Positions 7,950-16,751 of a DNA stretch of 64,000 nucleotides are shown here, in pieces. Position numbers and translations under genes: made by a program. Every line of letters starts with the position of its first letter. The first letter of the stretch is position 1. The notes below the pieces were generated by a model. The model was not told where the DNA came from. It saw nothing but the letters and a program-made list of their open reading frames with translations, and did no database searches. This DNA comes from Paraburkholderia fynbosensis (lineage in GTDB: Bacteria; Pseudomonadota; Gammaproteobacteria; Burkholderiales; Burkholderiaceae): positions 62,001 through 126,000 of the forward strand of contig NZ_CADIKI010000011.1 of NCBI RefSeq assembly GCF_902859935.1, in the 5' to 3' direction.

Positions 7950-8380
7950 TGAGCGGACACGTCTTTGTGATTGCCGCGTGCGCGTGGCATGGAAGTCATG
8001 CCGGCCAGATGGCTACGGCAGCGTGTTCGGCGAGCGAATTGCCGGCTGTGTGTGTGAATCGTGCCAACGCGTGCTGCGCGAGCATTTGAACGGCCACGCA
8101 GTTAACGGTGAAGGTGTCGCCGTGGGCAGGGCTTCACTGGTCGATCGATTCACGAGTCCGCTCGCATCGGAAGAGAAATACACGAAGGACGACTGGCAGG
8201 TGAGGCCTGCAGGTGCGCGCCAAAGTTCTCGCAACGATTGAATGCCAGATTGGGAAAGTCATTGAAGCCGACACGCACAACATCTTCATCGCCAATTTGG
8301 TGAGCTCGGTCTTTCGACAGGACCGACACCGGTCCCTTGTCGATTCTTCCGACGGCTAAGCGCAGCTGGCAACGGCCTAG
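7950..8380 (+). pseudogene. Decayed flavin reductase (HpaC / DIM6-NTAB type)
   Basis: Three pieces in different frames line up with the flavin reductase domain of two-component monooxygenases. The first, 7955-8085, reads AWHGSHAGQMATAACSASELPAVCVN, where the intact family has a Gly-Met-Thr-Ala-Thr-Ala flavin-binding turn. The second, 8105-8220, is ASLVDRFTSPLASEEKYTK and DDWQVRPAGA. The third, 8222-8380, has TIECQIGKVIEADTHNIFIA and an end AQLATA after an in-frame TAA at 8357-8359. At least two frameshifts and one stop make it non-functional. It was once an NAD(P)H:FMN/FAD reductase supplying reduced flavin to a monooxygenase; no monooxygenase gene remains beside it. Confidence 0.7.
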
Positions 8381-8547
8381 GCCAACGGCATCCACAGTGC
8401 TTTGGCTGTTCTACCGGATCCCGACGCGGTGTTGGATGCTGCAGATGTTCGGGATGGCAACGGACCGGCGTAACAGATGCATGTACTCGCGTTTCACATT
8501 CACTAGCAGTTGATTTCAGAGGCCACCGATAACAATCAGGAGAATGT

Positions 8548-9735
8548 ATGAATTACCAGGGGACCGGGAGGAAACACCGATGGGCCACAGTGCCGTTGGC
8601 ATGTGCATCACTTTGCATGGGCGCTACGGCCGCGCATGCGCAAAGTAGCGTCATGCTCGGGGGATTCCTTGACGAGGGTGTCGCGACCTATCGTGATTCA
8701 GGTGGGGCACGTTTGTATCAAATGCAGGATTCGGCCATCTTTCCCACCAAGCTTTTCTTCCGCGGGAGCGAGGACATGGGGGGCGGCCTGCGGGCCAACT
8801 TCAGCCTCGACTCGATGATCAGCCTGAGCACAGGGGGACTTGATCCGCAGTCACGCGGCGCAATGTTCGAGAACTCCTCGTGGGTCGGTCTCAGTCAGAC
8901 AGGGATCGGCAGCTTCCGCCTCGGACGGCAGAACGATTTCGCCTTCGACTATTACCTGCTTGGCGGTATCGATCCGGCGACGGGCATAGCTGGCGGTATG
9001 CTCAACTTTCGGACCGGTAGTTTCGGTGCCGACCTGCTCGGCGTTTCGGGGCCAGCTCAGATTGCTGGCGCCGTCGCAGGGGGGCCGTTCGCGCCTATCA
9101 CAACGAACGGCCAAATTACTGGGTTGGGCGCGATCAACTGGGATCGTGTCGGCGGCAAACGGATGTCGAATGCCATCAAGGTTGTCTCGGAGGAATATGC
9201 CGGGTTGTCGGTTGGCGTGATGTATAGCCTCGGCGGCACAGCGGGGGACTTCAACAACGGCGCCGGAAAAAGCGCGGCGATCAACTTCCGGAATGGGGAA
9301 ACGCGTGCTGCTGTTGTTTACACTGAGCAGAACTATGCGCCGGTCAACAACGGGCATAGTGGTATCGCCACTCTGCTCGCCGGTGCGAGGACGAGGTACG
9401 CCCATTTCACGGTCTCGGGGATGTACAGCGAGGCGCGCAACACCCATACGGGTGCGAAGATTTACGCGCTGGCCGGTGGCATCGGCTATGACTTCTCACC
9501 AGCCTGGAACCTTGGCGGCGCTTATACCTACGAAAACGGGAACGCTTTGCTGAAGAACGTCGTGATCAACCAGGCCGCATTGCAGTTGACGTACGCGTTG
9601 TCGAGACGGACCTCTGTCTATGCCGCCGGCGTCTATCAACGCACCAACGGCGCATACGTTGCAGAAATCGGGAACATTGTGGCGAGCGGAAATATCCAGT
9701 CAGTGTTCCAGCTTGGCATGATGCATCGATTCTGA
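8548..9735 (+). CDS. Gram-negative outer-membrane porin, second subtype
   Basis: The 395-residue protein starts at ATG 8548 with CAGGAGA about 5 bases upstream. Residues about 1-32 form a signal peptide ending in AHA before QSSVMLGGFLDEGVA. The family block KLFFRGSEDMGGGLRANFSLDS follows near residue 70, then GLSQTGIGSFRLGRQNDFAFD, alternating beta-strand patterns and a terminal MMHRF. It is a Porin_4-type channel like the one at 1.1-2.2 kb but clearly diverged: it has a longer leader, and Met-Leu replaces Leu-Tyr in the first strand. It stands alone between two fossil regions. It probably allows uptake of small organic molecules; specificity is unknown. Confidence 0.92.
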   Translation: MNYQGTGRKHRWATVPLACASLCMGATAAHAQSSVMLGGFLDEGVATYRDSGGARLYQMQDSAIFPTKLFFRGSEDMGGGLRANFSLDSMISLSTGGLDPQSRGAMFENSSWVGLSQTGIGSFRLGRQNDFAFDYYLLGGIDPATGIAGGMLNFRTGSFGADLLGVSGPAQIAGAVAGGPFAPITTNGQITGLGAINWDRVGGKRMSNAIKVVSEEYAGLSVGVMYSLGGTAGDFNNGAGKSAAINFRNGETRAAVVYTEQNYAPVNNGHSGIATLLAGARTRYAHFTVSGMYSEARNTHTGAKIYALAGGIGYDFSPAWNLGGAYTYENGNALLKNVVINQAALQLTYALSRRTSVYAAGVYQRTNGAYVAEIGNIVASGNIQSVFQLGMMHRF

Positions 9736-9829
9736 TGCTTCATTGAAAAACGGCAGCGATGAGCATGTTTTCGTCATCGCTGGCGTGGTCTTCACGGGTT
9801 ATGGAGCGCGGGCTGCGAGTACTGCCACC

Positions 9830-10180
9830 AGCCTGTTCAGCACGATCGTCCGGCCCTTTTGCGACAGGTGCTGTATTCGATTCATAGCGAACGGATTCTG
9901 ATGGAAGAGATTTCCTGCAACATGGTGTTTCGCTGATTCGTCGGTCTGCCAATGGACGGGATTGTGTGGGACCACTCGACGTGGCGCTGCCTTTCGACGA
10001 GCCAGTCTGGACTGCGCGCGAGCGCAGATATCTTTCTGAGGAGCACTTTAGCGTTGACGGCAAGTTGATGCAGGCAGGCGCGCCAGTTTCCGAAGTACAA
10101 GGGAACCGGCGCGATGCTCTGTTATATGGGCGCCCGGCAACCAAGCGACGCACGCGGCCCATGCTCGAGTTGAAGAGGCT
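9830..10180 (+). pseudogene. Fossil of an IS5-family transposase N-terminus
   Basis: From about 9838 one frame reads RPALLRQVLYSIHSERILM, EEISCNMVFR, then a TGA at the place where the family has Trp, then FVGLPMDGIVWDHSTW. A second frame continues near 10020 with YLSEEHFSVDGKLMQAGA, and a third shows LCYMGA near 10120. These match, in order, the DUF772 and DDE start of IS5-group (IS1182/ISL2-like) transposases: SIRSER-LMEQ, FRWFVGL, VWDHSTF, LLSDEHFTVDGTL. The stop and frameshifts show it is dead, and the C-terminal two thirds are missing. Confidence 0.72.
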
Positions 10181-10510
10181 CCGGTGCGCATGCATCCTGC
10201 TCGATGGCATTGAGGTGCCTCATGTTATTGCCAGGGAATGAAAATCATCGGTGACCGGCAAACTCTTGCGGAAGAGTTCTATACGTTGAGGACATAAGTA
10301 GTCTTCGTCATATCAGTCGTTGCTCAACCTGTAATCTTGATCGCGGGCCGAACCAGTCGTTCAGCGGGTGAACCTGATCACTTTTTGCCTTCTCGCCGGG
10401 CCTGGCGCTAGCACATCAGGTCAGGTTTCACAATCAAGATTGCCCCCCATCCATACTTAGGGAGTTCATGCCGATATCAAATAGAATACAATTAATTCAG
10501 ACAACAAAAT
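10181..10510. other. Intergenic region before the chemoreceptor gene
   Basis: No gene is supported. A GCCGATAT octamer at 10470-10477 resembles the -10 element of flagellar sigma-28 promoters, but there is no TAAA at the right distance upstream. The last 40 bases are A+T rich and probably contain the promoter and leader of the chemoreceptor. Confidence 0.4.
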
Positions 10511-12076
10511 ATGCTTCTGCTTCTTCGCAATCTCAAAGTACGGAACCGGCTGTTTGTTAGCTTCGTAATCGTTATCCTGCTGCTATGCAGCGCCGCTGGA
10601 TTTGCGCTCTTCCAGGCGCATCGGATTCAATCACATCTACTGGACATCAAACAGAATTGGATGGAGTCAGTGAAAACAATTGCTGATCTTCGTCTGGCCC
10701 TCAGTACGGATCGTCGCTCCACGCTGGGTCTTGTCTTGTCTGATACCAAACAAGCCAAAGATGCCAATGCCGCGACTCGGGCCGAAGCCTTGGATCAGCT
10801 GAGAAAGGGTGTCGATCGCTATGGGAGACACGCGCTGCCGGGCGAGGATCAGCAGTATTTCGCGAACGATAAGAAAGCGATTGCTGAGTACGCGGTGATC
10901 AACAAAGAACTCTACACCCTTGCAATGTCTGACAATCCAGATCTTGCTACAGAGCGGGTGCTGGCTAACACAAAGATCTTCGATGTTTTCAAAGCCGCGG
11001 AGAACACGCTCGCCGCCCATCTGGACTTCATTCAGAAGCAGGCAGATGAGGCTGCGGACAAGGCCGTTCACGACTATGATATGGCCCTGGTGCTGACGTT
11101 CACCGTAATTTGTATCGCCATTATCGCGACGGTATATGTCTGCAACTCGGTTGCCACGTCGATCGTCTTCCCGTTAACTGACGCGGTAAAGATTGCTGAG
11201 GCGGTTGCGTCGGGCGATTTGACGTCACAAGTCAGGGTACATTCCGATACTGAACTCGGCCAATTGATGCGTGCGCTTCGCAGCATGAATGAGAGTCTCG
11301 TGAATATCGTGAAGCAGGTCCGCTCGGGTAGTGAGGCCGTATTGGCCGGAGCATCCGAAATCGCGGCAGGTAACGAGAATCTGAGCCAGCGCACCGAGGA
11401 ACAGGCGGCGTCTCTCGAGCAGACGGTAGCTTCGATCCAGCAGTTGACGGCGACCGTGCAAAATAACGCGGCTAATGCGAGGCATGGCCTCAAACTCGCA
11501 CAGACTACGTCCGATCTGGCAAACAGCGGCGGAGAGGTCATGAAAGAGGTCGTGATCACCATGACAGGCATCGCCGATCAATCCAAGAAAGTCGCCGACA
11601 TCATTGCGACTATCGAGGGTATCGCCTTTCAGACCAATATCTTGGCCCTTAATGCGGCGGTTGAAGCTGCACGTGCTGGCAACGAAGGCCGTGGCTTCGC
11701 CGTCGTCGCCCAAGAAGTCCGCACGCTGGCTCAACGCTCGGCGACGGCCGCCAAAGAGATCAAGGACTTGGTCAGCAATTCGGTCACCCGCGTTGACCAA
11801 GGATCTCAACTGGTGAACGACGCTGGGTCGAAGATCAACGAGGTGGTGAGTGAGTTCGCTCACGTATCGACCCTGATGGAGGAGATCACTCACGCATCCG
11901 ATGATGGCCACCGGGGCATCATGGAGATAAATAAGGCGATCGGCGAAATCGATACGGTGACCCAGCACAACGCTGCCTTGGTCGAAGAGGCCGCTGCCGC
12001 GGCCCGTGGCGTTCATGCAGAAGCAGAACGCCTACAGACACTGGTTACTAACTTCAAGATCGCACGCTCCATCTAA
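10511..12076 (+). CDS. Methyl-accepting chemotaxis protein
   Basis: The 521-residue receptor has transmembrane helix 1 at about residues 14-34 (LFVSFVIVILLLCSAAGFAL), a periplasmic four-helix-bundle-type domain (35-190), helix 2 at about 191-212 (LTFTVICIAIIATVYV), a HAMP domain (213-265) and a long cytoplasmic coiled coil. The conserved hairpin tip (FQTNILALNAAVEAARAGN) lies near residues 376-395 and binds CheA and CheW. Methylation-type Gln/Glu pairs flank it (NLSQRTEEQAASLEQTVASI). It senses a small periplasmic ligand and controls flagellar rotation. The protein ends soon after the coiled coil (FKIARSI) and lacks a CheR-docking pentapeptide. The ribosome site is weak, but the N-terminus fits the family, so ATG 10511 is kept. 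No che genes are near, so this is a stand-alone receptor. Confidence 0.95.
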   Translation: MLLLLRNLKVRNRLFVSFVIVILLLCSAAGFALFQAHRIQSHLLDIKQNWMESVKTIADLRLALSTDRRSTLGLVLSDTKQAKDANAATRAEALDQLRKGVDRYGRHALPGEDQQYFANDKKAIAEYAVINKELYTLAMSDNPDLATERVLANTKIFDVFKAAENTLAAHLDFIQKQADEAADKAVHDYDMALVLTFTVICIAIIATVYVCNSVATSIVFPLTDAVKIAEAVASGDLTSQVRVHSDTELGQLMRALRSMNESLVNIVKQVRSGSEAVLAGASEIAAGNENLSQRTEEQAASLEQTVASIQQLTATVQNNAANARHGLKLAQTTSDLANSGGEVMKEVVITMTGIADQSKKVADIIATIEGIAFQTNILALNAAVEAARAGNEGRGFAVVAQEVRTLAQRSATAAKEIKDLVSNSVTRVDQGSQLVNDAGSKINEVVSEFAHVSTLMEEITHASDDGHRGIMEINKAIGEIDTVTQHNAALVEEAAAAARGVHAEAERLQTLVTNFKIARSI

Positions 12077-12174
12077 ATCACAGTGGCCAGCACAAATAAA
12101 CCCCAATGAGGGAGTGATTTTATATTGACGAAGGCTCTGTTACTGCGACGTTATCACTTCGGTTCTGCTGCGAA

Positions 12175-12387
12175 TTACGGTGAGTTAAGAAGCGGAACCA
12201 GCCGCACGCCGGCGAGGACGTGCCCGTTCGCGGGAACCGCTTTGACAAAACCTTCATAAGCGCGCAACACTGACGTTGCCAGTCCGAAGAGGCCGGCGTC
12301 GGCCATTCCTGGATACTTTGCCGGCGATGTTGGATCGGTCGAGAATGCGAGTTCCTCTTCCGACAGAAAGAGTGCTGCGTTGGGCGC
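12175..12387 (-). pseudogene. Unrecognised protein-like frame without a start
   Basis: On the minus strand a 70-residue frame runs between a TAA at 12388-12390 and a TAA at 12175-12177. It reads like real protein: LFLSEEELAFSTDPTSPAKY, then GMADAGLFGLATSVLRAYEG, then HVLAGVRLVPLLNSP. It has no ATG or ribosome site at its beginning; only an internal Met is available. It lies directly downstream of the GGDEF-EAL gene on the same strand but in another frame. I do not recognise the family. It may be the C-terminal remnant of a lost gene or chance. Confidence 0.25.
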
Positions 12388-12478
12388 TTACCTGCATGCG
12401 CACGCCGAGCGGAGCGAGCGCGACACCGACGAGTACCAGCGTCCCGAATATGCCCGCGACACTGCTGCGGAACCGAAG

Positions 12479-15400
12479 TCAGGCCCCCGTAGTAGCAGCG
12501 CGAGAATTGTCCAGAAAGCGCACCAGCCTCGCGCTGCTCCACGACCACAAATCAGCAGGCGACAGCGCCTTCGAGAATAGAAACCCCTGCAGTTCATCGC
12601 ACCCGATGTCCCGCAGGATGCGAGCCTGATGCTCGCTCTCGACACCTTCGGCGACCACCCGCAGACCCAACTCATGGCCCAGATCAATGATCGCCCGGAT
12701 GATGGCGAGGTCGGCCGGGGCCTCCAGCATGTCCTGGACGAACGCACGATCGATCTTGAGCCGATCGAGCGGAAAGCGGTTCAGATAGCTGAGGCTGGAG
12801 TACCCGATGCCGAAGTCATCGAGGGACAGTTTCACGCCGAGCTTGCGAATCGCGTTGATGGTCGTGAGATAGTCTTCCGCACTGTCCATGAGCACTGTCT
12901 CGGTGATCTCCAGTTCGAGCCGCTCGGGGGCGACGCGATGCGATGCGAGACTATGTGCGAGCGTTTCGAGCAGGTCCGGGTCGCGCAGCTGGACGGCCGA
13001 CAGATTGATCGACACGCGCAAGCGCATCGCCCCCTCCATGTCCCATGCCGCGATCTGTCGGCATGCTTCGTCGATGACCCAGGCGCCGAGTGGAATGATG
13101 AGCCGTGTGTCTTCGGCAATTGGAATGAACTGCGCGGGCGACACCGTGCCGATCTGCGCGCTGTTCCACCGCAGTAATCCTTCTACCGCGACCAGTTCGC
13201 TCGTGAGCGCATCAACGCAAGGCTGGTATTCGAGCCGGAACTCGTGCGTTGCGATCGCGGTGCGCAGGCACGCTTCGAGCCTCAGGCGGTGGCGCGCGCG
13301 TTCGGCCATCTCGGGCGCAAAGAACTTGACGAGGTTGCGTCCCGCGCCCTTCGCTTGATACATCGCCGCGTCGGCATTCTGCATCAGCGTTTCGATGTCC
13401 TCGCCATCGTCGGGGAACAGCGCCACGCCGACACTGCACGACACCGGCAACGCGACGCCGCCTAGTTCGTGCGGCTGACGCACGAGCGGCAACAGGCGGT
13501 CCTCGATCGTTCGGCTGACGTCCGCCGCATTGCTCACGCCATTCAGAATCACCGTGAACTCGTCTCCGCCGAGACGGCTCACCGTATCGTTGCTGCGCAC
13601 GGCTTGCAAGAGGCGTCGTGAGACCGAGCGCAGGAGGTTGTCGCCGATGTGATGGCCCAGCGAATCGTTGATGTTCTTGAAGCGGTCGAGATCGATGAAC
13701 AGTACCGCGACACGCTGCCCCGTGCGGCGCGCGCTATCGAGCACCACGCCGAGGCGCTGCACGAAGAGCTCGCGGTTCGGCAGTTCGGTCAGCACGTCGT
13801 GTTCGGCGAGGAACTGGATGCGGGCCTCGCTCTTCTTGCGGTCCGTGATATCGATCAACGTGCAGATATAGTGAGAGAGGTTCGCGCGCCGGTCGCGCAC
13901 CGCGCTCACCATGAGCCATGCCGGATAATCGCTGCCTGCACGGCGTCGCACATGCGCTTCGCCATGCCATGCGCTGAGTCGATCGACGGAATCGATGATG
14001 GCCGGAAAGATGTCGCCTTGCTCCTGCGCGCCGAAAAGGAAAGCGGGCTCCTTGCCCGCCACGTCGTCGGCGCGATATCCGGTCGCACGATAGAACGATG
14101 CGTTGGCTGTCACGAGCCGCCGCTGTGCATCCAGAATCAGAATCGCCTCGGATGATGCCTCGAATACCTTGCCCCACAACTCGAGGCGCTGCTCCATCAG
14201 CTTGATCTGGTTGATCGGGGTGAATGCGGTCAACACGGCGTCGCGCCCCTGGAAGTCGAGGCGCCGCGCCGACAGCATCGCCCAGGTCGGTTCGCTGCCG
14301 GCCTTCCAGTGCACCTCGAATTCATCCACGGCCTCGCGGTCGGAGAGTTGCTGGAAGAAGCGCGCGCGCACTTCCGAGTCGAGCCCGAATCCCCATGGGT
14401 CTACCGTGCAGCCATTGAGCCAGGCAAGCGCCGGTCTGTTCGCGTGCAGTACCTCATGCCCCGGGATTGCCGTGACGACCATCGGCACGGGTGTCGCCTC
14501 GACGAGCGCATACTGCGCGGCCGACGCGCGGGCTGTCGCCGCAAGTTCCTTCTGCGCGTCACGCTCGCGGTCGAGTTGCGCGAGCATGTCGTTAAAGCCC
14601 TGCACGAGCTGGCCGATCTCGTCCTGGCTATGCCAGTTGGCGCGCAGAGAGTGGTCGCCTGTGCGGCGCACCGTGTCCATCACACGCGCGAGCTGGCGCA
14701 GGGGGCGCGAGATCTGCTGCGCGACGAAGTACACCATGCTCAGGATCGCGCACAGCAGGAAGAGGGCGGTTCCAAGGTGCAGCCACATCCGCTCGAAGAG
14801 GCCGCGCACGCGCTCATGCAAAAGTATTTCGAGCTGATTGCCGGTCACGCTCCACGCGTTGCTGATGCTCGTCACCACGCGCTGCTGGGCGGCATCGAGC
14901 GCGGCGAGCCTGGCCGCATCGGCGGGGCCGGCGTCGACAGCGGCGCCAGCCACACGGCGATAAGCGTCGACCGCGGCGAGCATGCGTGCGATCGGCGGTC
15001 CGATCGTCCCGCTCAGTGCGCCGTTCGCGGCCGCGGCTTCCGAATAGTCCGAGCGCAGTCCCTGCAATACCGCGTCGAGTTGTCCTTCCAGCACGAGGTA
15101 GCGAGTCCGCATCTCGTCGCGGCTCATCGGTGCGGCGCGGCGACTCGCGTCGGCATCATGCAGGTGGCGGCCGATCCGGTTGACGTCGGCGAGCAACTCC
15201 GGATAGCGCAGAATCGACAGCGACATGGAGTAGTAGCTGTCGAGGTCCGGATCCAGAATCAGATTCGACTGGTTACCGACGCGCGTCACCAGTGCACGCG
15301 TCGCCTCCAGGCCGCTGTCCACCGTCGCTGCACTCGCATGGGGTGCCGAGCTGGCTGAGAGTGCTTCGAGCACCCGTTCATTGAGCGCGGCGCTCTGCAT

Positions 15401-15697
15401 ATTCGCGCCGAAGTGGCGCTCGGCATCCGCGAGTTTGCTGGCAGTGCGCTGTAATTGAGCCGCAGTCTGCGGTTGCCCGGCCCCCGCGAGTGCGAAGTCG
15501 ATAAACGCGTCGTGCACGGCCGCGACGTAGGCATTGCCGATCAACTCCTTGTCAGAGAAGTCGATCGCGATGTACTTCTCGTGGATCAGGATGCCGCTGA
15601 TGTACAGCACTGCGCTCAGGTCGAGCAGATAGATCAGCAGCAATTTGCGGCCGACGCGAAGGCGTCCGAGAAACCGGAAGAACAGGTTGCGTTTCAT
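12479..15697 (-). CDS. Membrane-bound HAMP-PAS-PAS-GGDEF-EAL cyclic-di-GMP protein
   Basis: The 1072-residue inner-membrane protein has transmembrane helices at about 18-38 and 306-328 flanking a mostly helical periplasmic sensor (40-300). A HAMP domain follows (328-380), then two PAS-like domains (about 395-500 and 508-620), a GGDEF domain (630-790) and an EAL domain (800-1050). GGDEF is intact at 710-714, with the inhibitory RxxD (RSND) five residues before it, as in active, product-inhibited diguanylate cyclases. The EAL motif reads EGL at 839-841; the downstream metal and catalytic residues (NLSA, LEITET, DDFGIGYSSL at 960, AEGVE at 1017) are present, so phosphodiesterase activity is possible. 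It should make and/or degrade cyclic-di-GMP to control motility or biofilm. The gene faces the chemoreceptor gene convergently. Confidence 0.95.
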   Translation of the reverse strand: MKRNLFFRFLGRLRVGRKLLLIYLLDLSAVLYISGILIHEKYIAIDFSDKELIGNAYVAAVHDAFIDFALAGAGQPQTAAQLQRTASKLADAERHFGANMQSAALNERVLEALSASSAPHASAATVDSGLEATRALVTRVGNQSNLILDPDLDSYYSMSLSILRYPELLADVNRIGRHLHDADASRRAAPMSRDEMRTRYLVLEGQLDAVLQGLRSDYSEAAAANGALSGTIGPPIARMLAAVDAYRRVAGAAVDAGPADAARLAALDAAQQRVVTSISNAWSVTGNQLEILLHERVRGLFERMWLHLGTALFLLCAILSMVYFVAQQISRPLRQLARVMDTVRRTGDHSLRANWHSQDEIGQLVQGFNDMLAQLDRERDAQKELAATARASAAQYALVEATPVPMVVTAIPGHEVLHANRPALAWLNGCTVDPWGFGLDSEVRARFFQQLSDREAVDEFEVHWKAGSEPTWAMLSARRLDFQGRDAVLTAFTPINQIKLMEQRLELWGKVFEASSEAILILDAQRRLVTANASFYRATGYRADDVAGKEPAFLFGAQEQGDIFPAIIDSVDRLSAWHGEAHVRRRAGSDYPAWLMVSAVRDRRANLSHYICTLIDITDRKKSEARIQFLAEHDVLTELPNRELFVQRLGVVLDSARRTGQRVAVLFIDLDRFKNINDSLGHHIGDNLLRSVSRRLLQAVRSNDTVSRLGGDEFTVILNGVSNAADVSRTIEDRLLPLVRQPHELGGVALPVSCSVGVALFPDDGEDIETLMQNADAAMYQAKGAGRNLVKFFAPEMAERARHRLRLEACLRTAIATHEFRLEYQPCVDALTSELVAVEGLLRWNSAQIGTVSPAQFIPIAEDTRLIIPLGAWVIDEACRQIAAWDMEGAMRLRVSINLSAVQLRDPDLLETLAHSLASHRVAPERLELEITETVLMDSAEDYLTTINAIRKLGVKLSLDDFGIGYSSLSYLNRFPLDRLKIDRAFVQDMLEAPADLAIIRAIIDLGHELGLRVVAEGVESEHQARILRDIGCDELQGFLFSKALSPADLWSWSSARLVRFLDNSRAATTGA

Positions 15698-16049
15698 GGG
15701 TGTGATCGCGTGATCGCGAAGCTTGCGTCCCGGGGGCGATAAGCCAGACGTTTCACTGCGTTTCTCCGTGCTGGGAACGTCGGACCTCGGTCAGGTCCGT
15801 CGGGGGAGAAGCCCCTGATCATGCTATCGACCAGTTGGAGAAGTTCTTTAGTTTTCGCTTAAAACGCCCCGGGAAGGTGCTGAAGACGCAACAAGATGGT
15901 GCGGGTTTTCTCTGAGGCTTTCTGTAGATGATTTGGACGAACTGGTTGGCGGACCGTACATATCGGGCTGTTACTTGAGGTATGGCGGATTGAATGCCAG
16001 GAGCGCTCGCATGGAAGTCGCCAGCGTGCGCCCCGTGCGTCACCGCGCT
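15698..16049. other. Intergenic region upstream of the GGDEF-EAL gene
   Basis: No gene is supported. The region separates two minus-strand genes; it should hold the GGDEF-EAL promoter and the 3' end of the small lipoprotein transcript. No clear terminator hairpin with a T tract was seen. Confidence 0.4.
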
Positions 16050-16241
16050 TTAGAAACCGAGCCCGACGCCGACGCCTCCGAAACCGGACCCGCCGAAGCT
16101 GCCCACACCGATACCGACGCCGACACTGGGCCGGGGTGCATAGTATCCGGGCGGGTCGCCGTATCCGTAATAGGGCGGCTGCGCAGCGACGCAGCCCGCA
16201 ACGCCGAACGCGAAAGCCAGGATGCCGAGTAGCCTGATCAT
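16050..16241 (-). CDS. Small glycine-rich lipoprotein (63 residues)
   Basis: The ATG at 16241 has GGGAGAG 5 bases upstream on the minus strand. The product starts MIRLLGILAFAFGVAGC, a lipoprotein signal with lipobox V-A-G-C at residues 14-17. After Cys comes a Tyr/Pro stretch (QPPYYGYGDPPGYYAPRP) and then alternating Val/Gly/Ser repeats (GVGIGV, GSGFGG, GVGVGLGF) to the end. Small Tyr/Gly-rich lipoproteins of this kind are common in Burkholderiales and have no established role; glycine-rich tails may form beta structure at the outer membrane. An apparent longer frame upstream lacks a ribosome site and would bury the lipoprotein signal, so it was not used. Confidence 0.75.
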   Translation of the reverse strand: MIRLLGILAFAFGVAGCVAAQPPYYGYGDPPGYYAPRPSVGVGIGVGSFGGSGFGGVGVGLGF

Positions 16242-16751
16242 GACACTCTCCCTTTCATGAGCCGGGACATGGATATCGCCAGCAAGATCCGGTCCCCGGT
16301 TAGCTGGCGGTCCCCCGATATTCTGACTCGATCTCAGCATCGGCGCTCCGGCACTGCGCTTCAGCAGTCGCGACGGGGCACCCGATCGAACGTTCGTCGA
16401 TCTGCCGCAGCTGTTGCTGCGGCATTCGTGAATCCGCTTCCTAAGCGTATGCACATTCGAGGGCTGGCGGAAGCGAGCAGGTGAAATTGCAGGCCGTATT
16501 TCTATTCGCGTCGATACCGGTCCCTGATCGTGCCGCGAATTCGCTAACGGTGCCAAACGGAATGTCGCGCGTGAACAGGGCTCATGTTCATCGGCGCGAT
16601 GGCCATATTGGGCGCGGCCTCATAGGTCCTCATTCTCGCCGATATCAAACGCATCGAGTTGCCCGCGGGGCGCGTCGCGGGAAGAATGTCATGAACGCCG
16701 CCCGAGTGGTGTATGTTTGATCTACCGCGTCAATCCTTCGAGGACCAACAG
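16242..16751. other. Intergenic region between lipoprotein and VOC genes
   Basis: The two flanking genes are divergent. No reading frame here has a ribosome site or family likeness, and no repeat or mobile-element trace was recognised. Confidence 0.4.

Noticed and set aside
10470..10477. GCCGATAT as a flagellar sigma-28 -10 element for the chemoreceptor.
   Set aside because: The base run at the expected -35 distance is CCAT, not TAAA, so only half a promoter is present.
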